64,000 nt of DNA from Diphasiastrum complanatum (taxonomy: Eukaryota; Streptophyta; Lycopodiopsida; Lycopodiales; Lycopodiaceae): assembly GCA_029204225.1 (NCBI GenBank), contig CM055113.1, positions 8,218,352 through 8,282,351 on the forward strand, given 5' to 3'. Made by a program: the position numbers and the translations under genes. A model generated the notes under the pieces. It searched no databases, was not told the origin of the DNA, and saw nothing but the letters and a program-made list of their open reading frames with translations. Below are positions 11,576 to 22,132 of the stretch, piece after piece. Each line of letters begins with the position of its first letter. The first letter of the stretch is position 1.

Positions 11576-11805
11576 AGCTGTAAAGTGGATCCAACCACAG
11601 GGGCGGTGAAACCGATTACACCCAAGGCGGATGACGGATTGTCCACCACTGATCACACAATTGATTGCCCAAGGCAAGCCAAGAGAGTCATTATGAATCT
11701 CAGTCAGGATAGAGGGGGTGAGGAGCCTTTTAGGGACCGCGAGAGGTTAATGAGATTCCTCCAGTTGAGTGTGTCAGTAGAGATTTGTGAATCAAGAGGG
11801 CTAAT

Positions 11806-11984
11806 GTGGAGAAGTGGGGTGGAAGTGGATGCAAGAGGTATGGAAGAATTGATGGTGATGGTGGAAGAATTGGGGTGGAAGTGGATGGAAGAGGTATGAA
11901 AAAATTGATGGTGATGGTGGAAGAATAGAGTTAGCATTGATGGTGACCATACCTCTTGCATCCACTTCCACCCCACTTCTCCAC
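11806..11984. repeat. 38-bp perfect inverted repeat around a minisatellite
   Basis: Bases 11806-11843 are exactly reverse-complementary to 11947-11984, with a loop of about 100 bp. The left arm begins GTGGAGAAGTGGGGTGG. The region also holds a tandem duplication of about 57 bp (GGGGTGGAAGTGGAT...GGTGGAAGAA, from about 11816 and 11874). Just after it, a unit of about 25 bp containing GACGGTGACCATAGAGTTAGC is repeated up to about 12045. Confidence 0.85.
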
Positions 11985-12004
11985 TTCTCCATTCCGACGG
12001 TGAC

Positions 12005-13046
12005 TATAGAGTTAGCATTTTGACGGTGACCATAGAGTTAGCATTGACACGTACCTTGTACGTGATACCTATTGGAGAAAATTTTTGCGGTCGTGAAACA
12101 GTCGCAAAAGCGAAGCAACCACGATTCAACGCAGTTCGGATGGAGTTCAGATGCGATCGCTGGACATTGTTAGCTGAATCACTCCTATAGTCCTTTAGAA
12201 TGTAGTTAGGCACTGCTGATCTACATTTATAAATTAATGTAGCATTCAACAAATTCAACCGATGTGCAAAACTAAATGAATAGGAGAATCAGACACATGA
12301 ATAATAGCAGACACATTTGCATTCAAGATCATACATCATAAATTGACATGTGCATAATGGCTACAAGATCATCTATTGATTTTCTCTGATTCTTCAAGCA
12401 TAGCATGAAGATCCACGCAGTGCGTTGGCATGAGAGAAATACAGTTCTCTCATGAGTGGATGTCTCGCTTACTAGCGGACTTGTGGATCTCTATGGATCC
12501 TGATCACAGAACTCGTCTCGCACGCAAGTAGACTTGTTGTCTGTATTTCGTCTTGATTGCTTACTAGCAACAAACTACTTCATATTCTGTATCTTTATAT
12601 TTCAAGTATCATCCATTAAGTATATAGGCGTTCTATGTAACTTTAAGATTAGAGTGATTAAAAATCTACAACTAATCAGGAAATTACAAGAGTGGCAGAT
12701 TAGCCAGGATCTAGAGTATATCTGCTAACGTCATGCCATCAGATCAGACATATGTACTTCTGGGTACTTGTATGATCTTGCTCATACTCTTTGGAGCATG
12801 AGGGCAGAAAATATTTCGCGACATTTTTCATGTCGCGTCGTTGGTTTCATTTCCGTCGTCTGACTTTCTCGTGTTGGACCGCAAAAGATTCTCGTTTGTG
12901 AATCTTTTGTGTTCGTGTCTTTTCGTCAGGTTCTCGCAAAACTTTTTTGCTTTGTGTCTCTTGACTTTTGTGTTTGCGAACATCTTCATCAGGCAGAGGG
13001 CTGATAGCTAGCAAAGCTTTGTAAATAGAAACGTTTTGTTTCTTCA
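12005..13046 (-). repeat. Probable 3' LTR of copia element I
   Basis: On the minus strand the purine tract GAGAGGGAGC precedes TGAAGAAACAAAACG, so the LTR should start at 13046 and run leftward. The coding frame of element I runs on through this point. The outer end of the LTR was not fixed, and there is no second copy for comparison. The part around 12430-12530 (GTCTCGCTTACTAGCGGACTTG) resembles in layout the 3' LTR of element H. Confidence 0.4.
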
Positions 13047-13449
13047 GCTCCCTCTCAAAGCATGATAGCTTTATGATCCTGAGATTGCTCCTCTGTCTCT
13101 TAGAGAGTCCTTTGTCCAGGGCTTTGGTGATGATGTCAGCACCCATGTCCTTCATTCCAACGAAGGTGGTCTGTAGAATCTTCTTTTCAATTAGATCCCT
13201 GATCAAGTGGTACTTGATTGCAATGTGCTTTGTTTTGGAACGGAACACTAGATCTTTTATCAGGTGTATTACAGAGGTGCTGTCCATCTGCAAGACCAGA
13301 GTTGTTTCGCCCAATTCGTCCAGGAACTGCCTTCGCCAGATTATCTCATTGGCCATCTTTGCTACTGCAACATACTCTGCTTCGCAGGATGACTTGGCCA
13401 CAATGGTCTGCTGACCCAGAGAACTGCTACTCCTGATGCGATGGTCCAT
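12847..13449 (-). pseudogene. Copia I RNase H
   Basis: The frame reads TIVAKSSCEAEYVAVAKMAN, then VIHLIKDLVFRSKTKHIAIK and GADIITKALDKGLSKRQR, the classic end of a copia RNase H. After that motif the frame runs another 70 or so codons as a basic Lys/Arg-rich tail across the polypurine tract into the LTR. A frameshift separates it from the RT frame at 13514-14419, and the linking piece is in a third frame (13362-13592). Confidence 0.82.
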
Positions 13450-13513
13450 CCTCCTGAGACGCTTTTACAATCATCCTTGAGAGATGCCCAACTAGCATCG
13501 CTATAGGAAAGTA

Positions 13514-14419
13514 TCATGAAACCTGCATCACGACAATAACACAAGCCATCGTTAATTGAAGATATTGCAGAATGCATTTTGCAATTTTCCAATGTGTCAA
13601 GCCTAGATTCGTGCAGAATTGGCTCATCTTGAATACTGCATAAGCAGGGCGTGTGTTGTCTACAAGGTACATCAATGATCCTATCAGCTTCCTGTAAGGT
13701 GTGAGTTGCATATGTACTCTCTCTTCCTCAATCTTCGGACAGTTATTAGTTGTCAGCACCGTCCCTGTGAGCATTGGAGTACTTGCTCCTTTGCAGTTCA
13801 GCATTCCAAAGTCCTCTAGGATCTTCTGGGTGTATCTGGATTGGTGAAGGTATAACTTACCTCCCTCATAGTTCCTTTCAATTTGTAAGCCTAGGTAACA
13901 CCTGGCTTCTCTCAGATCCATGATCTCAAAATGTTTCGAGATGTCTATCTTCACTTCAGCAATCAGCTGCTCACTCCTAAAAAATATCAGAGTGTCGTCC
14001 ATGTACACAGCCACAATGATGATCTGCCCATCTGTAACTCTGACATATACATTGGAATCAGCCAACAGAGGCTTGAATCCTAATGATTTCAGGGCTTGAT
14101 CTTTCTTCTTGTACCATTGTCGGGGTGATTGTTTCAGACCGTAGATGCTTCTATGCATTCTGCATGCATAGTCAGGAAGTGAATTTGAGACATATCTTGG
14201 AAGTTCATCCATATAGACCTCTTTGTCTAATTCACCATGCAAGAAGGCTATCTTCTCATCCACAATGTGGATCTTGACATCATAAGCTACTGCGTATGCA
14301 AATAATAGATGTAGAGACGAATGTTTGACAACAGAAGAGAAGGTTTCAGAGTAGTCAATAGCATATCTCTGAGAAAATTCCTTCGCTACCAGTCTTGTCT
14401 TGTATTTTGTCACATTCAA
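13514..14419 (-). pseudogene. Copia I reverse transcriptase
   Basis: The frame starts at a KYKTRLVAKEFSQRY motif and continues with DYSETFSSVVK, FLHGELDKEVYM and SIYGLKQSPRQWYKK. The catalytic motif reads AVYMDDTLIF, a normal YxDD box. KLIGSLMYLVDNTRPAYA and THWKIAKCILQYLQ follow. The N-terminal part of RT (upstream of 14419) is in other frames with stops. The domain has a recognisable catalytic centre but is frameshifted at both ends. Confidence 0.83.
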
Positions 14420-14525
14420 CCGATTTGCATTTGACAGTTTTCCGCTTATGTGGTAATGGCTCCAACCATACCTGATTCTTCCTCATGGACTCCATCTCTT
14501 CGTTTATGGCCTAAATCCATCTGTC

Positions 14526-14810
14526 TTACTCTGAACATTCAATCGTCTCCTCAAAAGTCTGTGGTTCACCACTGAATTCGTAGAACTCTTCTAATGTGAA
14601 AGCTGAGCTGCCTGGCACATATCTTGCTAGCACTCTTCGTGGTCTAGAGGACCTTCTAGGAGATCTTCTTGGGACAGCAATGCCTTTGCCTTTGTCTGCT
14701 CTGCTCAATCCGGAACCACCCTGGTTTACAGGTACTATAGCAGTAGGCTGCCTCTTCGTCTTTTGATTCGTCACTCGAATGAGAAATGACTCAAAAATTT
14801 TCGTTTTCAT
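14526..14810 (-). pseudogene. Copia I integrase-RT linker
   Basis: A 94-codon basic frame contains PRRSPRRSSRPRRVLARYVP and then FYEFSGEPQTFEE. It matches in position and composition the proline/arginine-rich linker that precedes copia RT (RRSxRxRRxP type), ending in a PQTFEEA-like motif. It is separated from RT by stops. Confidence 0.65.
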
Positions 14811-15033
14811 GTTCGTTCTCTACTCTATTTGCCATTGGCAGCAGGTCATAGTACTGTCTCTCCATAACTTTGTAGCTGACAAGATTGTCATTGGCCATTG
14901 TCTTGCTCTCATCAAATCTGACATCTCTCACTGTTTTCAGTGTGTTCGTGTCTGGCATGTAGACTCTGTAGTATGACGAATTATTGTCATAACCTACCAG
15001 AAATCCCTGTTCGGCTTTCTCATCAAGCTTCTT

Positions 15034-15925
15034 TCAAAGCTTATCAGGAATATGTGCATAAGCTGCACAGTCAAAGATTCTGACGTGAGACAGGTTGGGC
15101 TTTCTACCCCACCATAGCTTGTGTGGTGTCGTGTGAGGGACACCAGACTTACCTGTTTTGTTTTGGATGTATGTGGTTGCAGCTACTGCTTCAGCCCACA
15201 GTGCCCTTGGAGCCTTCGAGTAGGCCATCATGCATCTGGCTGCTTCCATCAGGTCATGTTCTTTCTATCTACAACACCATTGTGTTGCGGTGTGTAGGCT
15301 GCAGTCCTTCTGTGAATGATGCCATGATCATTGCAGAAGTCAGTGAAGCGATTCGAGATGTATTCACCACCTTGATCTGTCCTGATCTGCTTAACCTTGT
15401 TGCTTGTACATCTCTCAGTCCAATTCACATATTTTGTAAATTTATCAAGTGCTTCAGATTTATTCTAAATAAAATACACTCTAGCAAATTTACTATAGTC
15501 ATCAATGAAGGTTATATAATACTTTGAACCTCCTACTGGGATCACATTGAATGGTTCGCAGATGTCAGAATGCACTAACTCCAGAATCTTGGTCGTTCTG
15601 TAGGAGTCTTTGATGAATGGAGTGCATGACATCTTGCCCTTCAAACATGCATCACAGGTGGTCGAACTAGTTGCATTCGAGATGCTGACCCTGTTATCGC
15701 TCCATAATGGCTTGCTTGGTAAAGTGTCATTGAGTTCATGTGGTAGAGTCTTCTGTGCCATAGAGTGTCTGGCAAGTCATCATGAGTCTGATGCACCTGA
15801 TCTGCAGGTAGGCGCACTTTCAAATGATATAGGTTGCCTTTCCTTCTGCATTGAGTGATCAAAGTATTGGTACTGGCATCAATCACGTTGCATGCTTTGT
15901 CAAAAAATGTCACGCATCCCTGCAT
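15034..15925 (-). pseudogene. Copia I integrase and GAG-pre-integrase
   Basis: Three frames cover this piece. 15641-15925 has LWHRRLYHMNSMTLYQASH, the GAG-pre-integrase motif. 15465-15761 has CDACLKGKMSC (zinc finger) and LELVHSDICEPF with TFIDDYSKFARVYF. 15034-15249 has MEAARCMMAYSKAPRALWAE and PHKLWWGRKPNLSHVRIFDC. Between them the core is out of frame. Further right, 15926-16067 still codes for the preceding region (GDGSRHQVNGIGSLGL, FLSIARIVDAGM). All normal parts are present in order, but frameshifts disable it. Confidence 0.8.
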
Positions 15926-16067
15926 CTACTATTCTTGCTATAGAAAGGAAGTCTTGCTGTAGTGTAGTCACGAACGGAACGTCTTTGAGTCGTCTGTCTC
16001 TACCATTGGTGTTGAGCCCTAGTGAACCAATACCATTCACTTGATGTCTAGATCCATCTCCAAGTCA

Positions 16068-16510
16068 CACAACACCAATCTCCAATGTATTTGGCTCACT
16101 TTGAGTTCTAGAATGAATGCTAGATGCTAAGATCCAATCTACACAAGATCTAGATAAAAAATTGTGATCAAATTGAATGAAAAGCAAGGACTAGGCTCAT
16201 TTCAACATTTAGGCTCTAATACCAAGTGAAAAATATAGCAAATAAGGATCCTAAAACACTTGAAATGATGAGAAAAACAATATATTATGATTTCATAAAA
16301 TAGCACAAGTTGCACCATCAAAATCCATCAAAAATCTATGTTGCAACCTCACTAAATGGCTCAAATCCTTGAAGAAGCCTTCACACATGTGAAAGTACAG
16401 ACTCCCATGGTCTGAATATTGTACACCAAACCCACTTTCAATCCTATAATGATTAGGAATCACAAGAACTCAAAAAATTATGAACATAGAGAGCAATTGC
16501 ACCAATATGA
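16068..16510 (-). mobile_element. 5' LTR and leader fragment of another copia element
   Basis: On the minus strand TGGTATTAGAGCC (16212-16224) is a primer-binding site with one change from the initiator tRNA-Met match. The LTR begins at 16227 (TGAAAAATATAGC on the plus strand) and is truncated near 16510 by element H. The leader lies at 16068-16211. The LTR carries a TCACACATGTGA box at 16381-16392 next to AAGTAC, like the LTRs of elements A and E. No coding region of this element remains. Confidence 0.6.
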
Positions 16511-16804
16511 GAACGTTTTTGCTTCTGCAACATGGTATCAGAGCTCACACATTTTCACCACTGATATCCCAACAGTGATTCTTCCAGACAATACAATATG
16601 GCTACAACAATCCAGACAAGAGTAGCAAGTAGTCTTGATGGCGCAAATTACAGAATTTGGAAATTCAAAATCAAAACACTTCTAAAGGGCGAAGGCATTG
16701 ATGGAAAACATTGGCAAGCTAATAAGCATGAAGGCAAGAGCATTCATCACAATCTAACTATCATTACACCTCAAATGGATCAAATGGAAGCTTTACTTGA
16801 ATAA
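16511..16804 (+). mobile_element. 5' end of copia element H: LTR tip, primer-binding site and Gag start
   Basis: The last 20 or so bases of an LTR (GTTTTTGCTTCTGCAACA) end at 16532 and match the end of the 3' LTR at 25390. A primer-binding site TGGTATCAGAGCT lies at 16533-16545. The Gag frame begins at ATG 16598, reading MATTIQTRVASSLDGANYRI and then WKFKIKTLLKGEG, a normal copia Gag N-terminus. After about 20-40 codons it diverges, and element C starts at 16798. The rest of H lies at 22133-25390. Confidence 0.78.
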
Positions 16805-17149
16805 GTGATTCTTGAGGTACAAAGCCACCTTATTTATAATACAAGAGGCCTTTTAGAACTCGTGGAGAGAGAGAACAACCTAGATGCCACATTGCCTCTA
16901 CCTCTCTACTAGATGACAAAAAGAGAAATGGATAAGACTTGAGAATCTCTCTTTTTGAGAACCCTTTGACCTACAAGAGTAGCCTCAAATGCTTCTTGAT
17001 AGGTTCTAGACCTACACATCACTATGAAGACTAAAATTTAACTTGACTCCAATTGGAAAGTTACTAGACTAGTCTACCTCAAGTCTGGACAAACCCCAAA
17101 CCTTGACTCTCTAAGTTTAATATTATTTTAATTCTACAATATTTTCACA
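16798..17149 (-). repeat. 3' LTR of element C
   Basis: It begins TGAATAAGTG and ends ATATTTTCACA on the plus strand, followed by the pyrimidine-rich polypurine-tract complement. It pairs with 21781-22132 at equal length (352 bp). Unlike the A, D, E and F LTRs it has no CACACGTGTG box. Confidence 0.88.
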
Positions 17150-17174
17150 CTCCTCCTTAAAATAAAAATAATAT

Positions 17175-17440
17175 TTAAAATACTAAGGACTTGGAGATCA
17201 AGCCAAGATTTGATCTATGTCTTTCAAAGTCTTTCTTAGCTAGAGGCTTGGTGAGTAAATCTGCATAACAATTTGAAGTTGATACATGCTCAAGGAGAAT
17301 CTCACCATCCATAACTTTTTTTCTTACATAGTGGTGTGCTACCTCTATGTGTTTAATTCTTGCATGGAAGATTGGATTACTTGCAAGATATTGGGCCGAG
17401 ATGCTATCACATTTGATGCAAGGTATTTCCTCCATGATTG
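17175..17440 (-). pseudogene. Copia C RNase H, C-terminal part
   Basis: The minus strand reads CDSISAQYLASNPIFHARIK, then HIEVAHHYVRKKV and NCYADLLTKPLAKKDFERHR, a well-preserved end of a copia RNase H. It stops abruptly near 17436, where the neighbouring RNase H and connection sequence is on the other strand. Confidence 0.82.
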
Positions 17441-17600
17441 GAAAAAGGGGAAGAGGATCTTGAGATATGTTGCATCTACTCAAGACTATGGACTTTGTTT
17501 TAAAAGATATGATTTAAGCCTTGTTGCCTTTTCAGACTCGGATTTTGCAAAAGCGAGATTGTGTAGAAAAGTGATATATCTTAAAGATGTATCGAACTGA
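17425..17600 (+). pseudogene. RNase H/connection segment in inverted orientation inside element C
   Basis: The plus strand reads DWKKGKRILRYVASTQDYGL and then LSLVAFSDSDFAKARL, which is the normal copia sequence between RT and RNase H. The flanking RNase H end (left) and RT (right) are on the minus strand, so this block is inverted or comes from another copy. The following 190 bases (17600-17790) have no recognisable coding. Confidence 0.72.
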
Positions 17601-17809
17601 ACATAACATGCTTGCTGAAACTGCAAAGAGTTTGTTCAAACTAAAAAAGTGTACCTAAATGGTTGTAGACATGGCTTCTTGAGAGGCTACCATTTTTGTT
17701 TTATGCGAGAGGATTCTTTCTCTTTAGATTATAGAAAGCCAAAAGACACACTTTTTAGCACATACCTGCTTATAAAGAGTTACAGAAAAAATGCCTATGA
17801 GATGTATTT

Positions 17810-18962
17810 GGAGTATGTTAGATATATTAAAGAGCCTATTAGACTTCTAAAAAGTGTGATGTCCTCAAAGGATGCTTCATCACAAGTTTTAGTGTCTTTA
17901 ATATTAGACTTCATGGGAGTATCTATGCTTTTACAATCTTGCATTTTAAACTTCTAAGCATAGATCTTACATAACTTTCTTGAGAAATGAAAGCTAAGTC
18001 ATTAGAGATCTTAATCTCTAATCCAAGTACATGATCTTGCATTTTGAATTCCTTTCCTAAGGAGATCTTGGTATCAACAAGTAAATCCATGTAGCTTCCA
18101 CATAATAGAATGTCATCAACATAAAAAAGCAACATGATTATATCATTATCAACATGTTTAAGATATAATGATGGATCATATGAACTAATCTTGAAACCAA
18201 TAGAAAGAAGATAAGTGTTCAACCTCTCATACCAAGCCCTTGGAGCTTGTTTCAAGCCATAAAGACTTTTCAAAAGTAAGCATACTTTTGATTCTTTGCC
18301 ATTCACAACAAGACTTGGAGGTTGATGCATATATATTTCTTCTTCTAAGTAACCATTTAAAAAAGCATTGGAAACATCAAGTTGAAGCATTTTTCAATCA
18401 TAAAAAAGCAACAAATAGTAATGAGAATTCTAATGGTTACCATCTTTGCTACGAGAGCAAAGGTTTCTTCAAAAATGATTTGGGCATAGCCTTTAGCACA
18501 AAGCCTTGCTTTGAACTTATTGATTGATCCATCATTATTGAGCTTGATTCTATAGACCCCCTTGCATCCAATGACATGCTTGTCATTAGGTGGATCTACA
18601 AGTTGACAAGTCTCATTTTGCATCAAAGCTTCATACTCGGCCTCCATAGCTTTGATCCAATCCTTTGATTGAAGAGCTTCCTCCACACTTGATGGTTCTT
18701 CAATGGAAGTGTGAAAAGCATGTAGAGAACTTGAATCTTCCACTTGTTTGCCTTTTTCCAAGTAGGTGAGTCTTCTAGGCTCGGATCTCTCTCGGGTTGA
18801 TCTTCTTGGAGTCATTGGTAGACTCGGCTTCTCTTGTGATCTTGGCCCCAACAAGTCTTCATCTTGATCAATACTTGATGAAGAGACTCCTCCTTGATGA
18901 ATAACATCTTGAGATTCCTGCACATTGTCCTTCATGTACATTCGATCTTCATGGAAGATCAC
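17810..18962 (-). pseudogene. Copia C reverse transcriptase and linker
   Basis: Frame 18357-18962 has the linker PRRSTRERSEPRRLTYLEKG, the RT start SSVEEALQSKDWIKAMEAEY and INKFKARLCAKGYAQ. Frame 17923-18390 has LDVSNAFLNGYLEEEIYM, LYGLKQAPRAWYERLN and the catalytic LLFYVDDILLCG, then KEFKMQDHVLGLEIK. A further piece to about 17810 aligns with element A near 3800-3900. The two main frames overlap through a frameshift and short deletion around 18360-18430, where part of the first RT motif (ETFALVAKM) is damaged. Confidence 0.83.
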
Positions 18963-19119
18963 ATCTCTACTTTCATAGTCTGATTAGTAGATGGAACAAA
19001 AATCCTGTAGCTTTACTTGAGTAGCCTATCATAATGCCTTTAAGAGCATTAGCATCTTCTTTTTTTCTTGTTTCAAGAGGTACATGTACAAAGCATACAC
19101 ATACAAATGTTCTAAGAAC

Positions 19120-19265
19120 AACTTTTTATAAGGTGCAATATCTTCTATAGCATGATTTGGCAAAAAATTGCAAAGATAGTTAGCACATCCTATTGCTTCT
19201 CCCCAAAAATCTTTAGAAAGAGAGGCTCCTTTTTTATTTCGGCCACTCCATTAGATTGAGGAGAG
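19120..19265 (-). pseudogene. Copia C integrase, part after the insertion
   Basis: The minus strand encodes PQSNGVAE, then EPLFLKIFGEAIGCANYL: the end of the integrase core with the third catalytic Glu in the NGVAE motif. The sequence breaks off at 19265, where LTR array D starts. It continues at 21451 on the other side of the array. Confidence 0.78.
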
Positions 19266-21450
19266 TGTGAAGAATTGCCAAAAATTGGCAAATCTAGCTT
19301 GATAAAAAACCATGTAGTATAATATAAATTTTGTACATAAGTCGATTCCACACATGTGAGGCCAAGATGCCACGTGGCAATCCACTCCTAATGTAGGTTA
19401 GGTCAAGTCCATAGGGTTGGTCATGTCATTTTGGTAGTGATTCCTAGTTTATAGGACCTAATTCCTAGATTTAAGGTGAAAATTTGACCAACTAGCCATC
19501 TACCAAGCATGACTCTAGGAAATAGACTAGGGTTTCATTTTAAGTCAAGGAGAGTGAGTTAACTTCCTTATTACATGTTGGAAATCCACCTAACTTCAAG
19601 AAAGAAGTCTAATTTGCTATGTATTCCCTATCTCCATAGTGAGAAGGTAGAAATTTTTGGAGCTCATTGGCAATCTCAAGCTAGTTCACTATGTACATTG
19701 AGTTTTTGTGATCCAAATGCAACCAAATCAATTTCTACTTGTTTTTAGGCCGTACTAAAGCCTGTAGTACACACGTGTGGGCTCCTATTTCAATTTTGAT
19801 CAATGTTTTTGATTGTTAATGCTTGTTGTTTGTCAAATTGCCAATCTAGTTAACTTTTTGATGACTAGTTTTTTGATAGATTGTTAAGCAAGCATCCAAT
19901 CACTCTTGTGGATCTTACATCATTCTCCATTGGAGTCTCAAAAGTTCCTTGTTTTTTAGAAACTTCTAAAAGAATTCATTCAACTAGAAAGAGAGTTGTA
20001 AATAGATTAAGCTAAATTTGAGGAGGAGTGTGAAGAATTGCCAAAAATTGGCAAATCTAGCTTGATCAAAAACCATGTAGTATAATGTAAATTTTGTACA
20101 TAAGTGGAATCCACACATGTGAGGCCAAGATGCCACATGGCAATCCACTCCTAATGTAGGTTAGGTCAAGTCCATAGGGTTGGTCATGTCATTTTGGTAG
20201 TGATTCCTAGTTTATAGGTCCTAAATCCTAGATTTAAGGTGAAAATTTGACCAACTAGAGGAAATAGACTAGGGTTTTATTCTAGGTCAAGGAGAGTGAG
20301 TTAACTTCCTTATTACATGCTGGAAATTCACCTAAATTCAAGAAGAAGTCGAATTTGCTATGTATTCCCTCTCTCCATAGTGAGAAGGTAGAAAATTTTT
20401 GGAGCTCATTGGCAATCTCAAGCTAGTTCACTATGTACATTGAGTTTTTGTGATCCAAATGCAACCAAATCAATTTCTACTTGTTTTTAGGCCGTACTAA
20501 AGCCTGTAGTACACACGTGTGGGCTCCTATTTCAATTTTGATCAATGTTTTTGGTTGTTAATGCTTGTTGTTTGTCAAATTGCCAATCTAGTTAACTTTT
20601 TGATGACTAGTTTTTTGATAGATTGTTAAGCAAGCATCCAATCACTCTTGTGGATCTTACATCATTCTCCATTGGAGTCTCAAAAGTTCCTTGTTTTTTA
20701 GAAACTTCTAAAAGAATTCATTCAACTAGAAAGAGAGTTGTAAATAGATTAAGCTAAATTTGAGGAGGAGTGTGAAGAATTGCCAAAAATTGGCAAATCT
20801 AGCTTGATCAAAAACCATGTAGTATAATGTAAATTTTGTACATAAGTGGAATCCACACATGTGAGGCCAAGATGCCACATGGCAATCCACTCCTAACGTA
20901 GGTTAGGTCAAGTCCATAGGGTTGGTCATGTCATTTTGGTAGTGATTCCTAGTTTATAGGTCCTAAATCCTAGATTTAAGGTGAAAATTTGACCAACTAG
21001 AGGAAATAGACTAGGGTTTTATTCTAGGTCAAGGAGAGTGAGTTAACTTCCTTATTACATGCTGGAAATTCACCTAAATTCAAGAAGAAGTCGAATTTGC
21101 TATGTATTCCCTCTCTCCATAGTGAGAAGGTAGAAAATTTTTGGAGCTCATTGGCAATCTCAAGCTAGTTCACTATGTACATTGAGTTTTTGTGATCCAA
21201 ATGCAACCAAATCAATTTCTACTTGTTTCTCAGGTTGAAGGCCGTACTACAACCTATAGTACACACGTGAGGGCTGGGATTTCAATGTTGATCAATGCTT
21301 TTGATTGTTAATGCTTGTTGTTTGTCAAATTGCCAATCTAGATCAACTTTTTGATGACTAGTTTTTTGATAGATTGTTAAGCAAGCATCCAATCACTCTT
21401 GTGGATCTTTTGTAGATCCACTTATGGTCCTAAAGTACAGTACTTTCACA
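19266..21450 (+). mobile_element. D array: three tandem LTRs of a copia-type element inserted in element C
   Basis: Three LTR copies start with TGTGAAGAATTGCC at 19266, 20029 and 20771. Only the third is complete, ending TACTTTCACA at 21450 (680 bp). Copies 1 and 2 break off after GTGGATCTT and are followed by about 125 bp of internal sequence ending in the polypurine tract GAGGAGGAG. The array is flanked by the perfect 5-bp duplication GAGAG (19261-19265 and 21451-21455), so it entered as one element. Copy 2 shares its 5' part with copy 3 (including absence of a 20-odd-bp block near 19500) and its 3' part with copy 1. That is the chimera expected from unequal crossing-over. Confidence 0.92.
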
Positions 21451-21780
21451 GAGAGTAGAAACAAGTGAAATCTCTTCTAATGCCAAAATCATTACAAAAG
21501 TTTATGAACTTTGTGGAGATGTATTCACCTCCATTATCACTTCTCAAAGTTTTAATTTTACAAGATAGTTGATTCTCAAAAAAAGCTTTCAATTTCACAA
21601 AAGTCTCATATGCAAGAAGATAAGAGGTAAACCCAACAAAAACATGAGTAATCATCAATAAATGCTATAAAACATGTAGCTCCACCCTTGCTCTTGGTGG
21701 ATGAGAAATGGATGTCACTATTTATGAGTTCCAAAGGTGTTTTGGACTTGATGGTTGATCTTTGATGGTTGAGCTTTACT
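21451..21780 (-). pseudogene. Copia C integrase, part before the insertion
   Basis: The minus strand reads TPLELINSDIHFSSTKSKGG, then TFVKLKAFFENQLSC and LRSDNGGEYISTKF, ending FTCFYS at the insertion point of the D array. The first two catalytic Asp positions (NSD and RSD) are present. A frameshift lies near 21650. The coding runs up to the right-hand LTR of C with no Gag or protease between. Confidence 0.8.
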
Positions 21781-22132
21781 TGAAGAAGTGTTTCTTGAGG
21801 TACAAAGCCACCTTATTTATAATACAAGAGGCCTTCTAGAACTCGTGGAGAGAGAGAACAACCTAGATGCCACATTGTCTCTACCTCTCTACTAGATGAC
21901 AAAAAGAGAAATGGATAAGACTTGAGAATCTCTCTTTTTGAGAATCCTTTGACCTATAAGAGTAGCCTCAAATGCTTCTTGATAGGTTCTAGACCTACAC
22001 ATCACTATGAAGACTAAAATTTAACCTGACTCTAACTTGAAAGTTACTAGACTAGTCTACCTCAAGTTTTGACAAACCCCAAAACTTGAGTCTCTAAGTT
22101 TAATATTATTTTAATTTTACAATATTTTCACA
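21781..22132 (-). repeat. 5' LTR of element C
   Basis: It begins TGAAGAAGTG and ends ATATTTTCACA on the plus strand and pairs with 16798-17149. Its inner flank AGCTTTACT is the same as the outer flank of the left-hand LTR, which is odd because these flanks should be unrelated. No primer-binding site adjoins it. Confidence 0.88.

Larger units (their letters stand above)
12005..16067 (-). mobile_element. Truncated Ty1/copia element I (minus strand)
   Basis: From right to left it has the protease/GAG-pre-integrase region, integrase, linker, RT, RNase H, a polypurine tract and a probable 3' LTR. Gag, primer-binding site and 5' LTR are missing. At 16068 the sequence changes to the leader and LTR of a different element. 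The RT and integrase resemble those of element H, so the two probably belong to related lineages lying in opposite orientation. Confidence 0.75.
16798..22132 (-). mobile_element. Rearranged Ty1/copia element C (minus strand) carrying the D array
   Basis: The element is bounded by two 352-bp LTRs (16798-17149 and 21781-22132), both TG...CA and differing at about a dozen positions by eye. A plus-strand pyrimidine run after 17149 (CTCCTCCTT) is its polypurine tract. From left to right it carries the end of RNase H, a segment in opposite orientation, RT and integrase. The integrase is split by the LTR array D. Gag, protease and primer-binding site are missing: integrase coding runs almost to the right-hand LTR, so a large internal deletion has occurred. 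No target duplication is found (TTACT on the left, CGAGA on the right). Confidence 0.85.

Noticed and set aside
19266-21450. Tandem D copies as a CRISPR-like or satellite array
   Set aside because: Units are LTRs with polypurine tract, TG/CA ends and a target duplication, so a retroelement array explains them.
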